Source: Nevskiaceae bacterium (GTDB taxonomy: Bacteria; Pseudomonadota; Gammaproteobacteria; Steroidobacterales; Steroidobacteraceae). From it: a stretch of 64,000 bases of DNA. A model generated the notes under the pieces. That model had not been told where the DNA came from, did not search any database, and saw only the letters and a program-made list of their open reading frames with translations. A program made the position numbers and the translations under genes. Location: positions 32,329 to 96,328 of the forward strand of contig VEQP01000009.1 of NCBI GenBank assembly GCA_018883185.1, read 5' to 3'. This document shows positions 1 through 7,691 of this stretch, piece after piece (the stretch's first letter is position 1; every line of letters starts with the position of its first letter).

Positions 1-114
1 TACCGCAAGGCGGATGCCTCGCGTCCGGCGGTGGAGCACGTGCTCAAGGAATTTCGCCGCGTAGCACGCAGCATGTCGAGTGATCAGGCGAGCGCTTCGC
101 TCACCGGGTCATAA
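1..114 (+). CDS. C-terminal end of a probable LysR-type regulator (partial)
   Basis: Frame 1 is open from the left edge to a TAA and encodes about 37 residues. The stretch ending in VLKEFRRVARSM resembles the last helix of a LysR-family transcription factor, which is why I call it that, but only the tail is visible. It converges on and overlaps the end of the minus-strand FAD monooxygenase gene by about 31 bases. If it is a LysR regulator it could control the neighbouring catabolic operon. It is too short for a firm family call. Confidence 0.45.
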   Translation, partial: YRKADASRPAVEHVLKEFRRVARSMSSDQASASLTGS

Positions 115-1295
115 GAAAACAACCCTAGCGAATCTTCATTGCGCACCGGCTGATCCCTTAGGCGCTCTGGCTGCATCCCGGCGAGTCGCTCGCCGCCAGC
201 GGCCGATTCGTGATGGATCAGCGTAACGCGGGCATGCCGTGTGAGCTCGTAGCGGCGAAACGCCGTGATGAGCTGCGTCGGGAGTGACTGCGCGTGTGTC
301 TCGGTGGTGCTTGCAATGACGCAGCGACCGAGAACGACCGCATCCTCGAGCGCCGAAGCCGCGCCTTGCCCGAACCACGGCATCATCGGATGCGCCGCAT
401 CGCCGAGCAGTGCGACGCGGCCTCGCGTCCATTGCGGCAGTGGCTCTCGTGCGAACAGTCCCCACTTGTGACAGCGACCTTCCGGTGTTGCGGCAAGGAT
501 CGCGTGAACCTCAGGATGAAAGCCTTGCAGCAGCGCGGCAGCTTCGGCAACGGTGCCGGTTTGCGACCAGCCCTCTGGTTGCCACTCATCGACGCGTGCG
601 AACGCCACGTAGTTCATCAGGCCGCCGCGGCGAACGGGGTAGCGGACGAAAAGCCGACCCGGCCCTGCGAATACTTTGGAGCCGGCGCTCAGGGGTACAT
701 CGGCGAGTGCTGCGAGTGGCACGAGTCCGCGCCAGGCCACGAAGCCGCCGAATCGGGGTGCGGTGGCGCCGAAGACCTGGGTGCGAACCAAGGACTTCAA
801 GCCATCGGCCGCGATCACGGCCGTCGCGTCAACCGCATGGCGATGTGCCGTTGCATCCTCGAAGACGAGGCGCGGCGTAGCGTCTGCTGAATCGTTGGCT
901 TCGAGCGCGATCAGACGACGATCGGTGTGCAAGCCATCCGGCGACTGCTTGAGCCATTCATCGAGCAGCACTCGGTGCAGATCGGCGCGATGCATCTGCA
1001 GGTAGGGCGCGCCATAGCGCTGCACGGTGTCACTGCGATCAAAGGCGACCAGAGTTTCGCCGCTGGCGTAGTGACAGGTCAGCATCTGCGGTGGCTCATC
1101 GGCGAGCGCACGAATGCGCTCACCGACTCCCAACCAATCGAGCGCTTTCACGGCATTCGGTGTGAGCGAAAGGCCGGCACCGACCTCGCCAACTGCACTG
1201 GCCTGCTCGTAGACCACAGCGGTTACGCCCGCTTTGCGCAGCGCCAGCGCCGTGGCCAGGCCCCCGATACCTGCACCAATGATGGCCGTCGTCAT
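84..1295 (-). CDS. FAD-dependent aromatic monooxygenase (salicylate hydroxylase type)
   Basis: This 403-residue group A flavoprotein monooxygenase begins with the dinucleotide-binding motif GAGIGGL (about residues 7-13) and ends its Rossmann strand with an acidic residue in VVYEQ. The DG motif (AADGLKSLVR) and the GD motif (LLGDAAHPMMPW, about residue 298) are intact. Length and motifs match single-component NAD(P)H-dependent ring hydroxylases such as salicylate or 3-hydroxybenzoate hydroxylases. No signal peptide is present, so it should be cytoplasmic. It is the last gene of a four-gene minus-strand operon and its ATG overlaps the preceding stop by 4 bases. The exact aromatic substrate cannot be told from sequence. 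Confidence 0.88.
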   Translation of the reverse strand: MTTAIIGAGIGGLATALALRKAGVTAVVYEQASAVGEVGAGLSLTPNAVKALDWLGVGERIRALADEPPQMLTCHYASGETLVAFDRSDTVQRYGAPYLQMHRADLHRVLLDEWLKQSPDGLHTDRRLIALEANDSADATPRLVFEDATAHRHAVDATAVIAADGLKSLVRTQVFGATAPRFGGFVAWRGLVPLAALADVPLSAGSKVFAGPGRLFVRYPVRRGGLMNYVAFARVDEWQPEGWSQTGTVAEAAALLQGFHPEVHAILAATPEGRCHKWGLFAREPLPQWTRGRVALLGDAAHPMMPWFGQGAASALEDAVVLGRCVIASTTETHAQSLPTQLITAFRRYELTRHARVTLIHHESAAGGERLAGMQPERLRDQPVRNEDSLGLFSYDPVSEALA

Positions 1296-2863
1296 GGCGG
1301 CAAACCGAGCGCGCCGGGGTTGATGAGATTCAGCGGGTCCACTTCGTTCTTGAGTTGGCGCAGCAACGATCGGAATGCCGGCGAGCGATCCTGTAAATAC
1401 GGATAGGCGCGGCCGATCTGCAGGTGAGCGCCTGCATGCTGGCGCATCAACTCGACGATTGTGAGCCGTAAGCGCTCAACGTATTCACGACCTTCCGGGT
1501 TGGCGACTCCGGGTTTGAGCACGCTCTGCAATTCCGTGGGCAGCGTTGCCGCGTGCAGTGGCAGCCATTCGTCTTCCCAGTAGATCACCGGTTCGTACAG
1601 CAATGCCGATGGGCCAACGGCCGCGAACACGACGAAGACGCACACACGGTGCGCGGCGCAGTGCGCGGCCTCGCGATCGCGCAGGGCAATGAAATCGGCA
1701 TGAAAGGCCGCGGCGGCCGAGTGCGGCAGGATCACGTGTAGCGGCAGCAGTCGACGACCCGCCGGGCCAACGACCATGGGTGCGGGAAAAGGCTGCGCCT
1801 GTACGACGGCCGCCATGCTATTGGCGACTTCGCGGCCATGCTCGGCTGCCATCGTACGCAGCTCCTGCAGATCGAGCGCCAAACGTCGCGAGTCGTGAGC
1901 CTCGCAGAGAAAATGACCGATGTAGGTTGACCCTGACAGAAATCTTCGGCCACCGCGGGCCATGCGCAGCAACTGCTTCAGCGCTGCACCAATCCCGTGC
2001 TGTGCCCGAACCACTTGCCACAGCATGCCGAGATCCTGAGCGAGCGCCGCATCGCCTGCCGCCAAGCGCGCGAGCGCCGTTTCAAGCCCAAACATTTCGG
2101 TGGCCAGACCTCGCCGTGCGACCGCCGCCGCCGTTGTGGCGAGCGCCTCGAAGCTGTCGAAAGCGAAAGACACGCTGTCGCGCACCGCGGGTCGCGGTTC
2201 AAGCTGCAAGGTCACCGCCGTCTTGATGCCGAGAGCCCCCGCATCACCGGTGAATAAACCGGTCAGGTCCGGGCCATAAGGTCGAAAAAAAGCTTCTCGC
2301 TCGCTGTGACCGAGGCGCGCGGTGTCTAGCGTTTCGCCCGTGCCGAGCACAACTTCAAAGCCGAGCGCAGCTGAGGCCGAGGTGCCGTGTCGCGCTGAAC
2401 CGAAGGTGGCGGCCCCTTGCGACATGCCGCCGCCGAGTGTGGCTCGGGCACCGGACATCGGGCCCCAAAACTTCGCGCGTAAACCATGCGGGGCGAGTGC
2501 CGTATCAAGTTCGGCCCAAGTGCAGCCGCTTTCCGCTGTGACCGTCAGGTCGAGTGTCGAGAGGGAGCGGATGCGTTTGAGGCCCGTCAGATCCACGATG
2601 GCCGAGTGCCCGTCGATCGGCAGGTACGCGTCGGTGTAGGACATGCCGCCGCCACGCACGTGCAACGCCGTGCGCGAAGCACGCGCGGACTGAACGATGG
2701 CGATCACCTCGGAGCGATCCTGCGGCTGAAGCACGGCGAGGGCAGGCGTGCCGCGCCGATAGACATCCTGCGAGTAGAGCGCGCAGGTTGCTGCATCGGT
2801 GATGACGCGGTCCGCGCCTATGCTTGCGCGAAAGCCCGCCAAGGCTTCAATCGCCGCCGTCAT
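1292..2863 (-). CDS. FAD-binding oxidase, vanillyl-alcohol oxidase/FAD_binding_4 type
   Basis: The 523-residue protein has an N-terminal FAD_binding_4 (PCMH) domain, recognised by the strand-loop VLQPQDRSEVIAIVQ, the glycine-rich HVRGGGMSY and the later GATLGGGMSQG segment. It ends with the family's usual DPLNLINPGALG tail. Members oxidise alcohols, phenols or hydroxy acids using bound FAD. The histidine used for covalent flavin attachment in berberine-bridge enzymes is not at the GGGMS position, so non-covalent FAD is more likely. It starts 8 bases after the methyltransferase gene, with AAGGA upstream of its ATG, and overlaps the monooxygenase by 4 bases, so the two flavoenzymes are probably made together. 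Confidence 0.85.
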   Translation of the reverse strand: MTAAIEALAGFRASIGADRVITDAATCALYSQDVYRRGTPALAVLQPQDRSEVIAIVQSARASRTALHVRGGGMSYTDAYLPIDGHSAIVDLTGLKRIRSLSTLDLTVTAESGCTWAELDTALAPHGLRAKFWGPMSGARATLGGGMSQGAATFGSARHGTSASAALGFEVVLGTGETLDTARLGHSEREAFFRPYGPDLTGLFTGDAGALGIKTAVTLQLEPRPAVRDSVSFAFDSFEALATTAAAVARRGLATEMFGLETALARLAAGDAALAQDLGMLWQVVRAQHGIGAALKQLLRMARGGRRFLSGSTYIGHFLCEAHDSRRLALDLQELRTMAAEHGREVANSMAAVVQAQPFPAPMVVGPAGRRLLPLHVILPHSAAAAFHADFIALRDREAAHCAAHRVCVFVVFAAVGPSALLYEPVIYWEDEWLPLHAATLPTELQSVLKPGVANPEGREYVERLRLTIVELMRQHAGAHLQIGRAYPYLQDRSPAFRSLLRQLKNEVDPLNLINPGALGLPP

Positions 2864-2871
2864 GCGAGTGG

Positions 2872-3873
2872 TCAGTCCTTGACTGCCGTGGTGCAGTGCA
2901 GGAATGTCGGCGTGGGTCCGCTGTGCGTGACGCGCAAGCCTGCATCCGTCATCAACTGACCGAAATCACTCGCCACGAAAGCCGGTGAATAGGGCTCGCA
3001 GTTGTAGAGCGCATCAAATTTCAGCCAAAGTTTATTCGCCGCCGGCAGGTTGGGGTTGTTCGGCGCATCGATCACCGTGAACCGGCCGCCCGGACGCAGC
3101 AGGCGATGGACTTCGCCAAGGATTTGGGTAAACAGCCGTTCCGGAACCTCGTGGAAGAGAATATAGGCAAGGATCACGTCGTACTGCCCGGACGGCAGTC
3201 GAGTGTCCTCTGCGAGACCTTGCTGAAAGTGCACGTCGATGCCGAGATCCGTGGCGCGCTTGTGCGCGTAGCGCAGCAGCGGCAAGCCCACGTCAAGCCC
3301 GCGCACTTCGGCCTGCGTGAATCTTTGCTTGAGAGCGGTGGTGCACTGGCCGATCGAGCAGCCGAGGTCCAGCACGCGGTGGACTTTGCCATCATCGGGT
3401 GCTGCGACCAGATCGACCACTTGCTGATGCAGTTCATCCTGGTCGTTATCGCCCTGATAAAAGACCTTGGTGCCGTGGTGGAACACGTACCCAGCGAGTG
3501 AGTCGCCGCAGTAGCCGCCGGGCTGCAGGTGGATATCGAGCGTCGCGTATTTCGGTACTTCAAAGTTCGGATCGTAGTGCAGGCGGCCCGGATGGCTGCG
3601 CTCGGCCGCATCGAGTTCCGCCTCGTAATGCGCACGCCTTTGCGCAAAACTATCGTGGAGTTTGTGCCAAGTCTGCTGCTGCTGGCTGCGCATCAGGCGC
3701 TTCCACAGCCGGGTGTAGGGTCGCGCGTCGGCATCGGGTGCTTCCGCAAAGCCCATGATGCGCGGAAACATGGCGCGGATGTTGTGGTTGCGCAGGCTCT
3801 CCATGAACGCCAGATAACTCTCGTCTTCGAGCGTGGGCGTGCGGGGCAGCAGTCCGGTCGTTCCGCGGTTCAT
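2872..3873 (-). CDS. Class I SAM-dependent methyltransferase
   Basis: The 333-residue protein has about 150 N-terminal residues with no recognised domain, followed by a class I methyltransferase fold. SAM-binding motif I is VLDLGCSIGQ (around residue 167), motif II includes VRGLDVGLP, and YDVILAYILFHEVPE plus LRPGGRFTVIDAP are the typical later strands. The substrate is unknown. The start codon overlaps the stop of the PhyH dioxygenase gene (ATGA), indicating translational coupling. A methyltransferase beside an oxygenase and two flavoenzymes suggests O-methylation or a related tailoring step, but this is inference. Confidence 0.82.
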   Translation of the reverse strand: MNRGTTGLLPRTPTLEDESYLAFMESLRNHNIRAMFPRIMGFAEAPDADARPYTRLWKRLMRSQQQQTWHKLHDSFAQRRAHYEAELDAAERSHPGRLHYDPNFEVPKYATLDIHLQPGGYCGDSLAGYVFHHGTKVFYQGDNDQDELHQQVVDLVAAPDDGKVHRVLDLGCSIGQCTTALKQRFTQAEVRGLDVGLPLLRYAHKRATDLGIDVHFQQGLAEDTRLPSGQYDVILAYILFHEVPERLFTQILGEVHRLLRPGGRFTVIDAPNNPNLPAANKLWLKFDALYNCEPYSPAFVASDFGQLMTDAGLRVTHSGPTPTFLHCTTAVKD

Positions 3874-4811
3874 GCCTGTTTCGCGTCCTGTCTGGCGGCC
3901 TCTAGGCTCTTGGCGAAGACATCATACTCATTGATGTCGCTCTTGCGTTCGCGGGCCCAGCGGGTCGCAAAGCCACGCGGGTACTCGGCATCGCCGTCGC
4001 GCCGTCCGTCTTCAGACCAGACGAGCGGGCATAGCGGTCCCATCGGCCGTTCGCCTGCGACCATCTCGTCAAAGCTGATGCCGGCGAGGTTGACGCAGTC
4101 CGGCCGCGGATCCCAACGAATGTCGTCACCGAAGATGCGTACGGAGACTGCGATACGCCAGATGTCCTCCGGGTTGCCGCCGGAGTAATGCAGGGTCCAC
4201 GGGTGCACGACCAACAGATCGCCAGGCTGCATGTCCCAGGTCAGGAAACGCGCCGAGGGGTCGTTGCGCAGCGGCTCGGGGTTTGGGTGCGGCACGCGGT
4301 CGGGTGGCTTGATCATCTTGCGGGCGTTCGGTGAGAACAGCCAATAGCGCACATCCTGCACGTGCGAACCCGCGAGACATTCGAGCGAGTTGGCCTTGGT
4401 GATCGGCGTGAGCGGCATCCACAGCGATGGCACCATTTTGCCGCTGACCGGCCAACCCATGCGGTCGGTGTGCCAGATGGTCTTCTCTGCTGAGCGCGGC
4501 GCCTTGGCGAACATCTCATCGAAGAAAAAGTGCGCTTCTTTGGACTTCATCACCCGGCAAGCGGCTTCGGCCATCGGCCCGTTGAAGGCGAGCTCGCGAA
4601 ACTCGGCAATTGTGCGGGCCATGTACCGCCCGGGGTAGGTCGGCAGCAGGCCGAAATCCTCCTTGTTGGCGGCGATGCGCGTGGCGATCGGCAGCAGCAT
4701 GTCAATCCAGTCCTGATTACATACGCCGCGCAGCAGCACACACCCGTCGCGTTCATAGGTGTCGATGTCTTCCTGAGTGATCGGATTTTGCGGACTGCGG
4801 TTGAGTGCCAT
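3870..4811 (-). CDS. Phytanoyl-CoA dioxygenase (PhyH) family protein
   Basis: PhyH enzymes are Fe(II)/2-oxoglutarate oxygenases that hydroxylate acyl or small-molecule substrates. Here the iron triad is visible: H114 and D116 in IWHTDRMGW and H208 in WTLHYSGGN, followed by WRIAVSVR with the likely 2-oxoglutarate-binding arginine. The track ORF begins at 4844, but the internal ATG at 4811 (MALNRSP) has AAAGG seven bases upstream while the outer ATG has no ribosome site, so I chose 4811 (313 residues). It is the first gene of the minus-strand operon and is divergent from the alpha/beta hydrolase operon. The substrate is unknown. Confidence 0.87.
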   Translation of the reverse strand: MALNRSPQNPITQEDIDTYERDGCVLLRGVCNQDWIDMLLPIATRIAANKEDFGLLPTYPGRYMARTIAEFRELAFNGPMAEAACRVMKSKEAHFFFDEMFAKAPRSAEKTIWHTDRMGWPVSGKMVPSLWMPLTPITKANSLECLAGSHVQDVRYWLFSPNARKMIKPPDRVPHPNPEPLRNDPSARFLTWDMQPGDLLVVHPWTLHYSGGNPEDIWRIAVSVRIFGDDIRWDPRPDCVNLAGISFDEMVAGERPMGPLCPLVWSEDGRRDGDAEYPRGFATRWARERKSDINEYDVFAKSLEAARQDAKQA

Positions 4812-4965
4812 GACGGGACCTTTGGAGTGAATCTCAGACGCCATTCAACAACTGCGGGCCCGGGCGCGACAATCGAATCGGCGTGAGGTGCCATAAGGCA
4901 GGTGCATGGCTGCGGGGCCATAAAGCATTGGCCGGTGCGACGATGGAGTCGCGACAATCGCTCGC
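4812..4965. promoter_or_regulatory. Divergent intergenic region between two catabolic operons
   Basis: These 154 bases separate the PhyH start from the GTG of the alpha/beta hydrolase. Promoters for both operons are expected here, but I could not identify a convincing -35/-10 pair. The LysR-type fragment at the left edge is a possible regulator. Confidence 0.4.
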
Positions 4966-5856
4966 GTGAACGCACAGCATCTGAATCCGCTTGCAGCCAG
5001 CGAGCCCGTGGGGCGGCGTGTGTCCGTGGGACATGCCGAGTTGTACGTCGAGGAGTACGGCGAGGGCGAGCCCTTGCTGCTGGTGGCGGGTCTCGGCGGC
5101 AGTGGTCGGTTCTGGGCGCAACAAGTGCCGGAGTTCGCAAAGTATTTCCGCGTCATCCTGCACGATCATCGGGGAGTCGGTCGCTCCGGTCCGGGGCCGC
5201 TCATCTCCAATGTGGGCGATATGGCGGGCGATCTGCTGCAGCTCATGGACGCGCTCGGCATCGACAGCGCCCACCTCCTCGGTCACTCGACGGGCGGCGC
5301 CATCGGTCAACATATTGCCTTGCATGCGCCGCAGCGCATTCGCTCCCTGGTACTGAGTGCGAGCTGGGGTGGTCCGACGCCGCTGTTCGTGCAGACCTTC
5401 CATACCCGACGCGACATCCTCATCAACTCAGGGCCGCTCAATTACCTGATGGTGGGCACGCTGCTGGCCACCCCCGCTTGGTACTTGCAGCCGCGTTTCG
5501 GCAGCACGCAGGAGTATTTCCGCACTAGGCTCGCTGAATTCCCGGGGCTCGAGATCGAACTCGGTCGTCTCAACGCCGTGATGCGGCACGATTTGCGGCA
5601 CCGGCTGCAGGAGATCGATAAACCGACGTTCGTGATCGGTGCCAAGGACGATCAGCTCACTCCGCCGGGTCTGTCCGAGGAACTTGCGCAGCGCATCCCC
5701 GGTGCGCGACTCTCTCTGCTCAATGAAGGCGGGCATTTCTGCCCGCACACGGTGACCGCGACCTACAACGCGGCAGTACTCGAGTTTTTGCTCGAGCAAC
5801 AGGGTCGGGAGGGGCAGACATGTCAGCCGAGGATTTCCGTCAACCGAGCGCAGTGA
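4966..5856 (+). CDS. Alpha/beta hydrolase (enol-lactonase-like)
   Basis: This 296-residue protein has the complete alpha/beta hydrolase core: the oxyanion region LLLVAGLGGSGRFW, HDHRGVGRS, the nucleophile elbow LGHSTGG with S108, and the catalytic histidine in LLNEGGHFCPH. It is most like the 3-oxoadipate enol-lactonase/BioH branch, which hydrolyses lactones or esters of ring-cleavage products. The start is a GTG with only a weak ribosome site, so the N-terminus is uncertain by a few residues. It has no signal peptide. It is the first gene of a plus-strand operon and overlaps the cupin gene by 37 bases. Confidence 0.85.
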   Translation: MNAQHLNPLAASEPVGRRVSVGHAELYVEEYGEGEPLLLVAGLGGSGRFWAQQVPEFAKYFRVILHDHRGVGRSGPGPLISNVGDMAGDLLQLMDALGIDSAHLLGHSTGGAIGQHIALHAPQRIRSLVLSASWGGPTPLFVQTFHTRRDILINSGPLNYLMVGTLLATPAWYLQPRFGSTQEYFRTRLAEFPGLEIELGRLNAVMRHDLRHRLQEIDKPTFVIGAKDDQLTPPGLSEELAQRIPGARLSLLNEGGHFCPHTVTATYNAAVLEFLLEQQGREGQTCQPRISVNRAQ

Positions 5857-6317
5857 TCAGCGGGCCCGAAGACGGGCAGTCGCTCTGGCAGCCGTTGCCC
5901 TCGCGCGGCTATGTGACGGTGAAGTTCTCGCCGCAGAACATGCCCTATGACACCTTCTCGTCCGGAATCCAGCTGCTTCCGCCCGGATGTCACATCCGCG
6001 AGCATGGGCACCAGCAAAATCACGAGTTGGTCTTCGTGTACGAGGGTACGGGCAGCGTCACCATCGAAGGCGAGACTACGCAGCTTGAGCCTGGCTCTGC
6101 CGTGCTGTTCGGCCGCTATGCACGCCATCGCATCGACAATACAGGCGAGGTCGACATGAAACTCTTTTGGGTGTTCATGCCACCGGGTCTCGAGGACTGG
6201 TTCAATGCGATCGGTCGACCGCGCGAGCCTGGCGAACCGATGCCCGAGCCGTTCCCGCGTCCCGACAACGTCGCCGAAGTGCAGCAGCGCATGCGTTTCG
6301 TGCCGCCGCGTGGTTGA
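5820..6317 (+). CDS. Cupin-domain protein
   Basis: A 165-residue single-domain cupin. The two cupin motifs are recognisable: GCHIREHGHQQNHELVFVYEG, with histidines suited to metal binding, and LEPGSAVLFGRYARHRIDN. Such small cupins act as metal-dependent dioxygenases, isomerases or ligand-binding proteins, and the specific role here is unknown. The ATG has a strong GGGAGGGG ribosome site and lies 37 bases inside the end of the upstream hydrolase gene. The next gene begins 4 bases after its stop, consistent with one operon. Confidence 0.82.
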   Translation: MSAEDFRQPSAVISGPEDGQSLWQPLPSRGYVTVKFSPQNMPYDTFSSGIQLLPPGCHIREHGHQQNHELVFVYEGTGSVTIEGETTQLEPGSAVLFGRYARHRIDNTGEVDMKLFWVFMPPGLEDWFNAIGRPREPGEPMPEPFPRPDNVAEVQQRMRFVPPRG

Positions 6318-6321
6318 ACGT

Positions 6322-7338
6322 ATGCGTGTACTTACCCGCAACGATCTCGAGCAGGTGTTGGGTTTCGAGGCCTGCATCGCCGAGATGCGTCGCGCGATGA
6401 TTGCGACGTCGGAGCGGCGTTGCAGTCTGCCGTTGCGCCAGTTCATGCCCGTGCCCGGCCGTGCCGGAAAACTCGGCCTGATGCCGGGGTACATCGGCGC
6501 GGCTGACAGCGGCGAAGGGGAGTGTTTCGGCGTCAAGATTGTCTCGAAGTTCGAGCGACCGGCGGGTGATGCGCATGGCTCGCACGTCGGGGCGGTGATG
6601 TTGTTCGATGCCGATACCGGCTTACCGTTGGCGCTGCTTGAGGGCGGTACGCTGACGGCGATCCGCACCGCATCGATGACGGCACTCGCCACCGATGCGC
6701 TGGCGCGAGCGGATGCGAAACGTTTGCTGATCGTCGGCACGGGCGAGGAGGCGTGGTATCACGCACGAGCCTTGCTGCACGTGCGTCCCTTCGAGGAACT
6801 CGTGGTGTGGGGCCGAACGGCGTCACGGGCCGAGCAGTTGATCGAGCGGCTTGCCGCGCAGCTGCCGCGCGAGCGCTCGGGCGCTGTACCGCGATTGAAT
6901 GTGGCTGCGGAGTTGCCGGCGGCACTGGCACGAGCCGACGTGGCCTGCACCGTGACTTCGGCCAAGGAGCCATTCATCCGGGGCGAGTGGTTGCCGGCCG
7001 GGCTGCATTTGAATCTCGTCGGCTCAGCGATCGCGAGCACCGCCGAGGTCGATGATGAGACCGTGCGTCGCGCGCGGTTTTTCGTCGATTACCGTGATGC
7101 GGCACTGGCCGCTGCCGGTGAGTTGCTCGGGGCGATGCAACGCGGCGTCGTCGATGCGACGCACATCCGAGGCGAGATCGGCGAGGTGCTGGCCGGAACA
7201 GTGACGGGTCGTCAGGCCGTCGATGAACTGACAATCTACAAGTCGCTAGGCGTGACCACCCAGGACCTTGCTGCAGGCTGGCGCGCACTCAAGGAAGCGG
7301 AGTTACGCGGCATCGGCGGCTCTATCCAGTTATCCTGA
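6322..7338 (+). CDS. Ornithine cyclodeaminase/mu-crystallin family protein
   Basis: A 338-residue protein of the OCD/mu-crystallin family, NAD(P)-dependent enzymes that include ornithine cyclodeaminase, alanine dehydrogenase and ketimine reductases. The substrate-binding lysine region GVKIVSKF, the TAIRTASMTALAT motif and the Rossmann motif LLIVGTGEEA (about residues 140-149) are present. The track ORF starts at 6205 inside the cupin gene; the ATG at 6322, where family homology begins (MRVLTRNDLEQ), fits better. It lies in the alpha/beta hydrolase-cupin operon. The substrate could be an amino acid, imine or keto acid. Confidence 0.85.
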   Translation: MRVLTRNDLEQVLGFEACIAEMRRAMIATSERRCSLPLRQFMPVPGRAGKLGLMPGYIGAADSGEGECFGVKIVSKFERPAGDAHGSHVGAVMLFDADTGLPLALLEGGTLTAIRTASMTALATDALARADAKRLLIVGTGEEAWYHARALLHVRPFEELVVWGRTASRAEQLIERLAAQLPRERSGAVPRLNVAAELPAALARADVACTVTSAKEPFIRGEWLPAGLHLNLVGSAIASTAEVDDETVRRARFFVDYRDAALAAAGELLGAMQRGVVDATHIRGEIGEVLAGTVTGRQAVDELTIYKSLGVTTQDLAAGWRALKEAELRGIGGSIQLS

Positions 7339-7399
7339 ACTCGCCAGTTATCCTGCACTCGCGCGCCTGTGGGCGCTTTCGATATCGAGGAGTTTCGAC

Positions 7400-7681
7400 A
7401 TGCAACCTGCCCCCGAGCCCGCGTTCTTTGACAATCCGGCCATCGACAATCTTATCGCCGTCACGATGGAGCTCGGCGCGGAGTTGTGGGTGCAGCGCGA
7501 GCGTATGCGCATCATCGAGAAAATTCTCGCGGAGAAGGGTGTGGTAACGGCCGAGCTCATCGAGCAGTACACGCCTAGCGCCGAGGAGGCCGCCACCGTG
7601 CGCGCCGAGCGGGACGCCTTCGTGCAGCGACTGTTCGGGGCGTTCGCCCGCGAGACCGTCAAGGCGACGCCGGACGCCTGA
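7400..7681 (+). CDS. Small conserved-looking protein of unknown function
   Basis: A 93-residue acidic, largely helical protein (LIAVTMELGAELWVQRERMRIIEKILAEKG, then AEEAATVRAERDAF) with no signal peptide or membrane segment. I do not recognise the family. The start at 7400 is supported by GAGGAG seven bases upstream; the longer track ORF has no such site. It sits 61 bases after the mu-crystallin-like gene and is convergent with the beta-lactamase-family gene 10 bases away. The heptad-like pattern suggests a helical hairpin or oligomer, perhaps an accessory subunit for one of the neighbouring enzymes, but that is conjecture. Confidence 0.72.
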   Translation: MQPAPEPAFFDNPAIDNLIAVTMELGAELWVQRERMRIIEKILAEKGVVTAELIEQYTPSAEEAATVRAERDAFVQRLFGAFARETVKATPDA

Positions 7682-7691
7682 TCGGCGCCAG

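Noticed and set aside
5823-6740. 305-residue minus-strand ORF
   Set aside because: Antisense to the cupin and mu-crystallin-like genes; no domain recognised.
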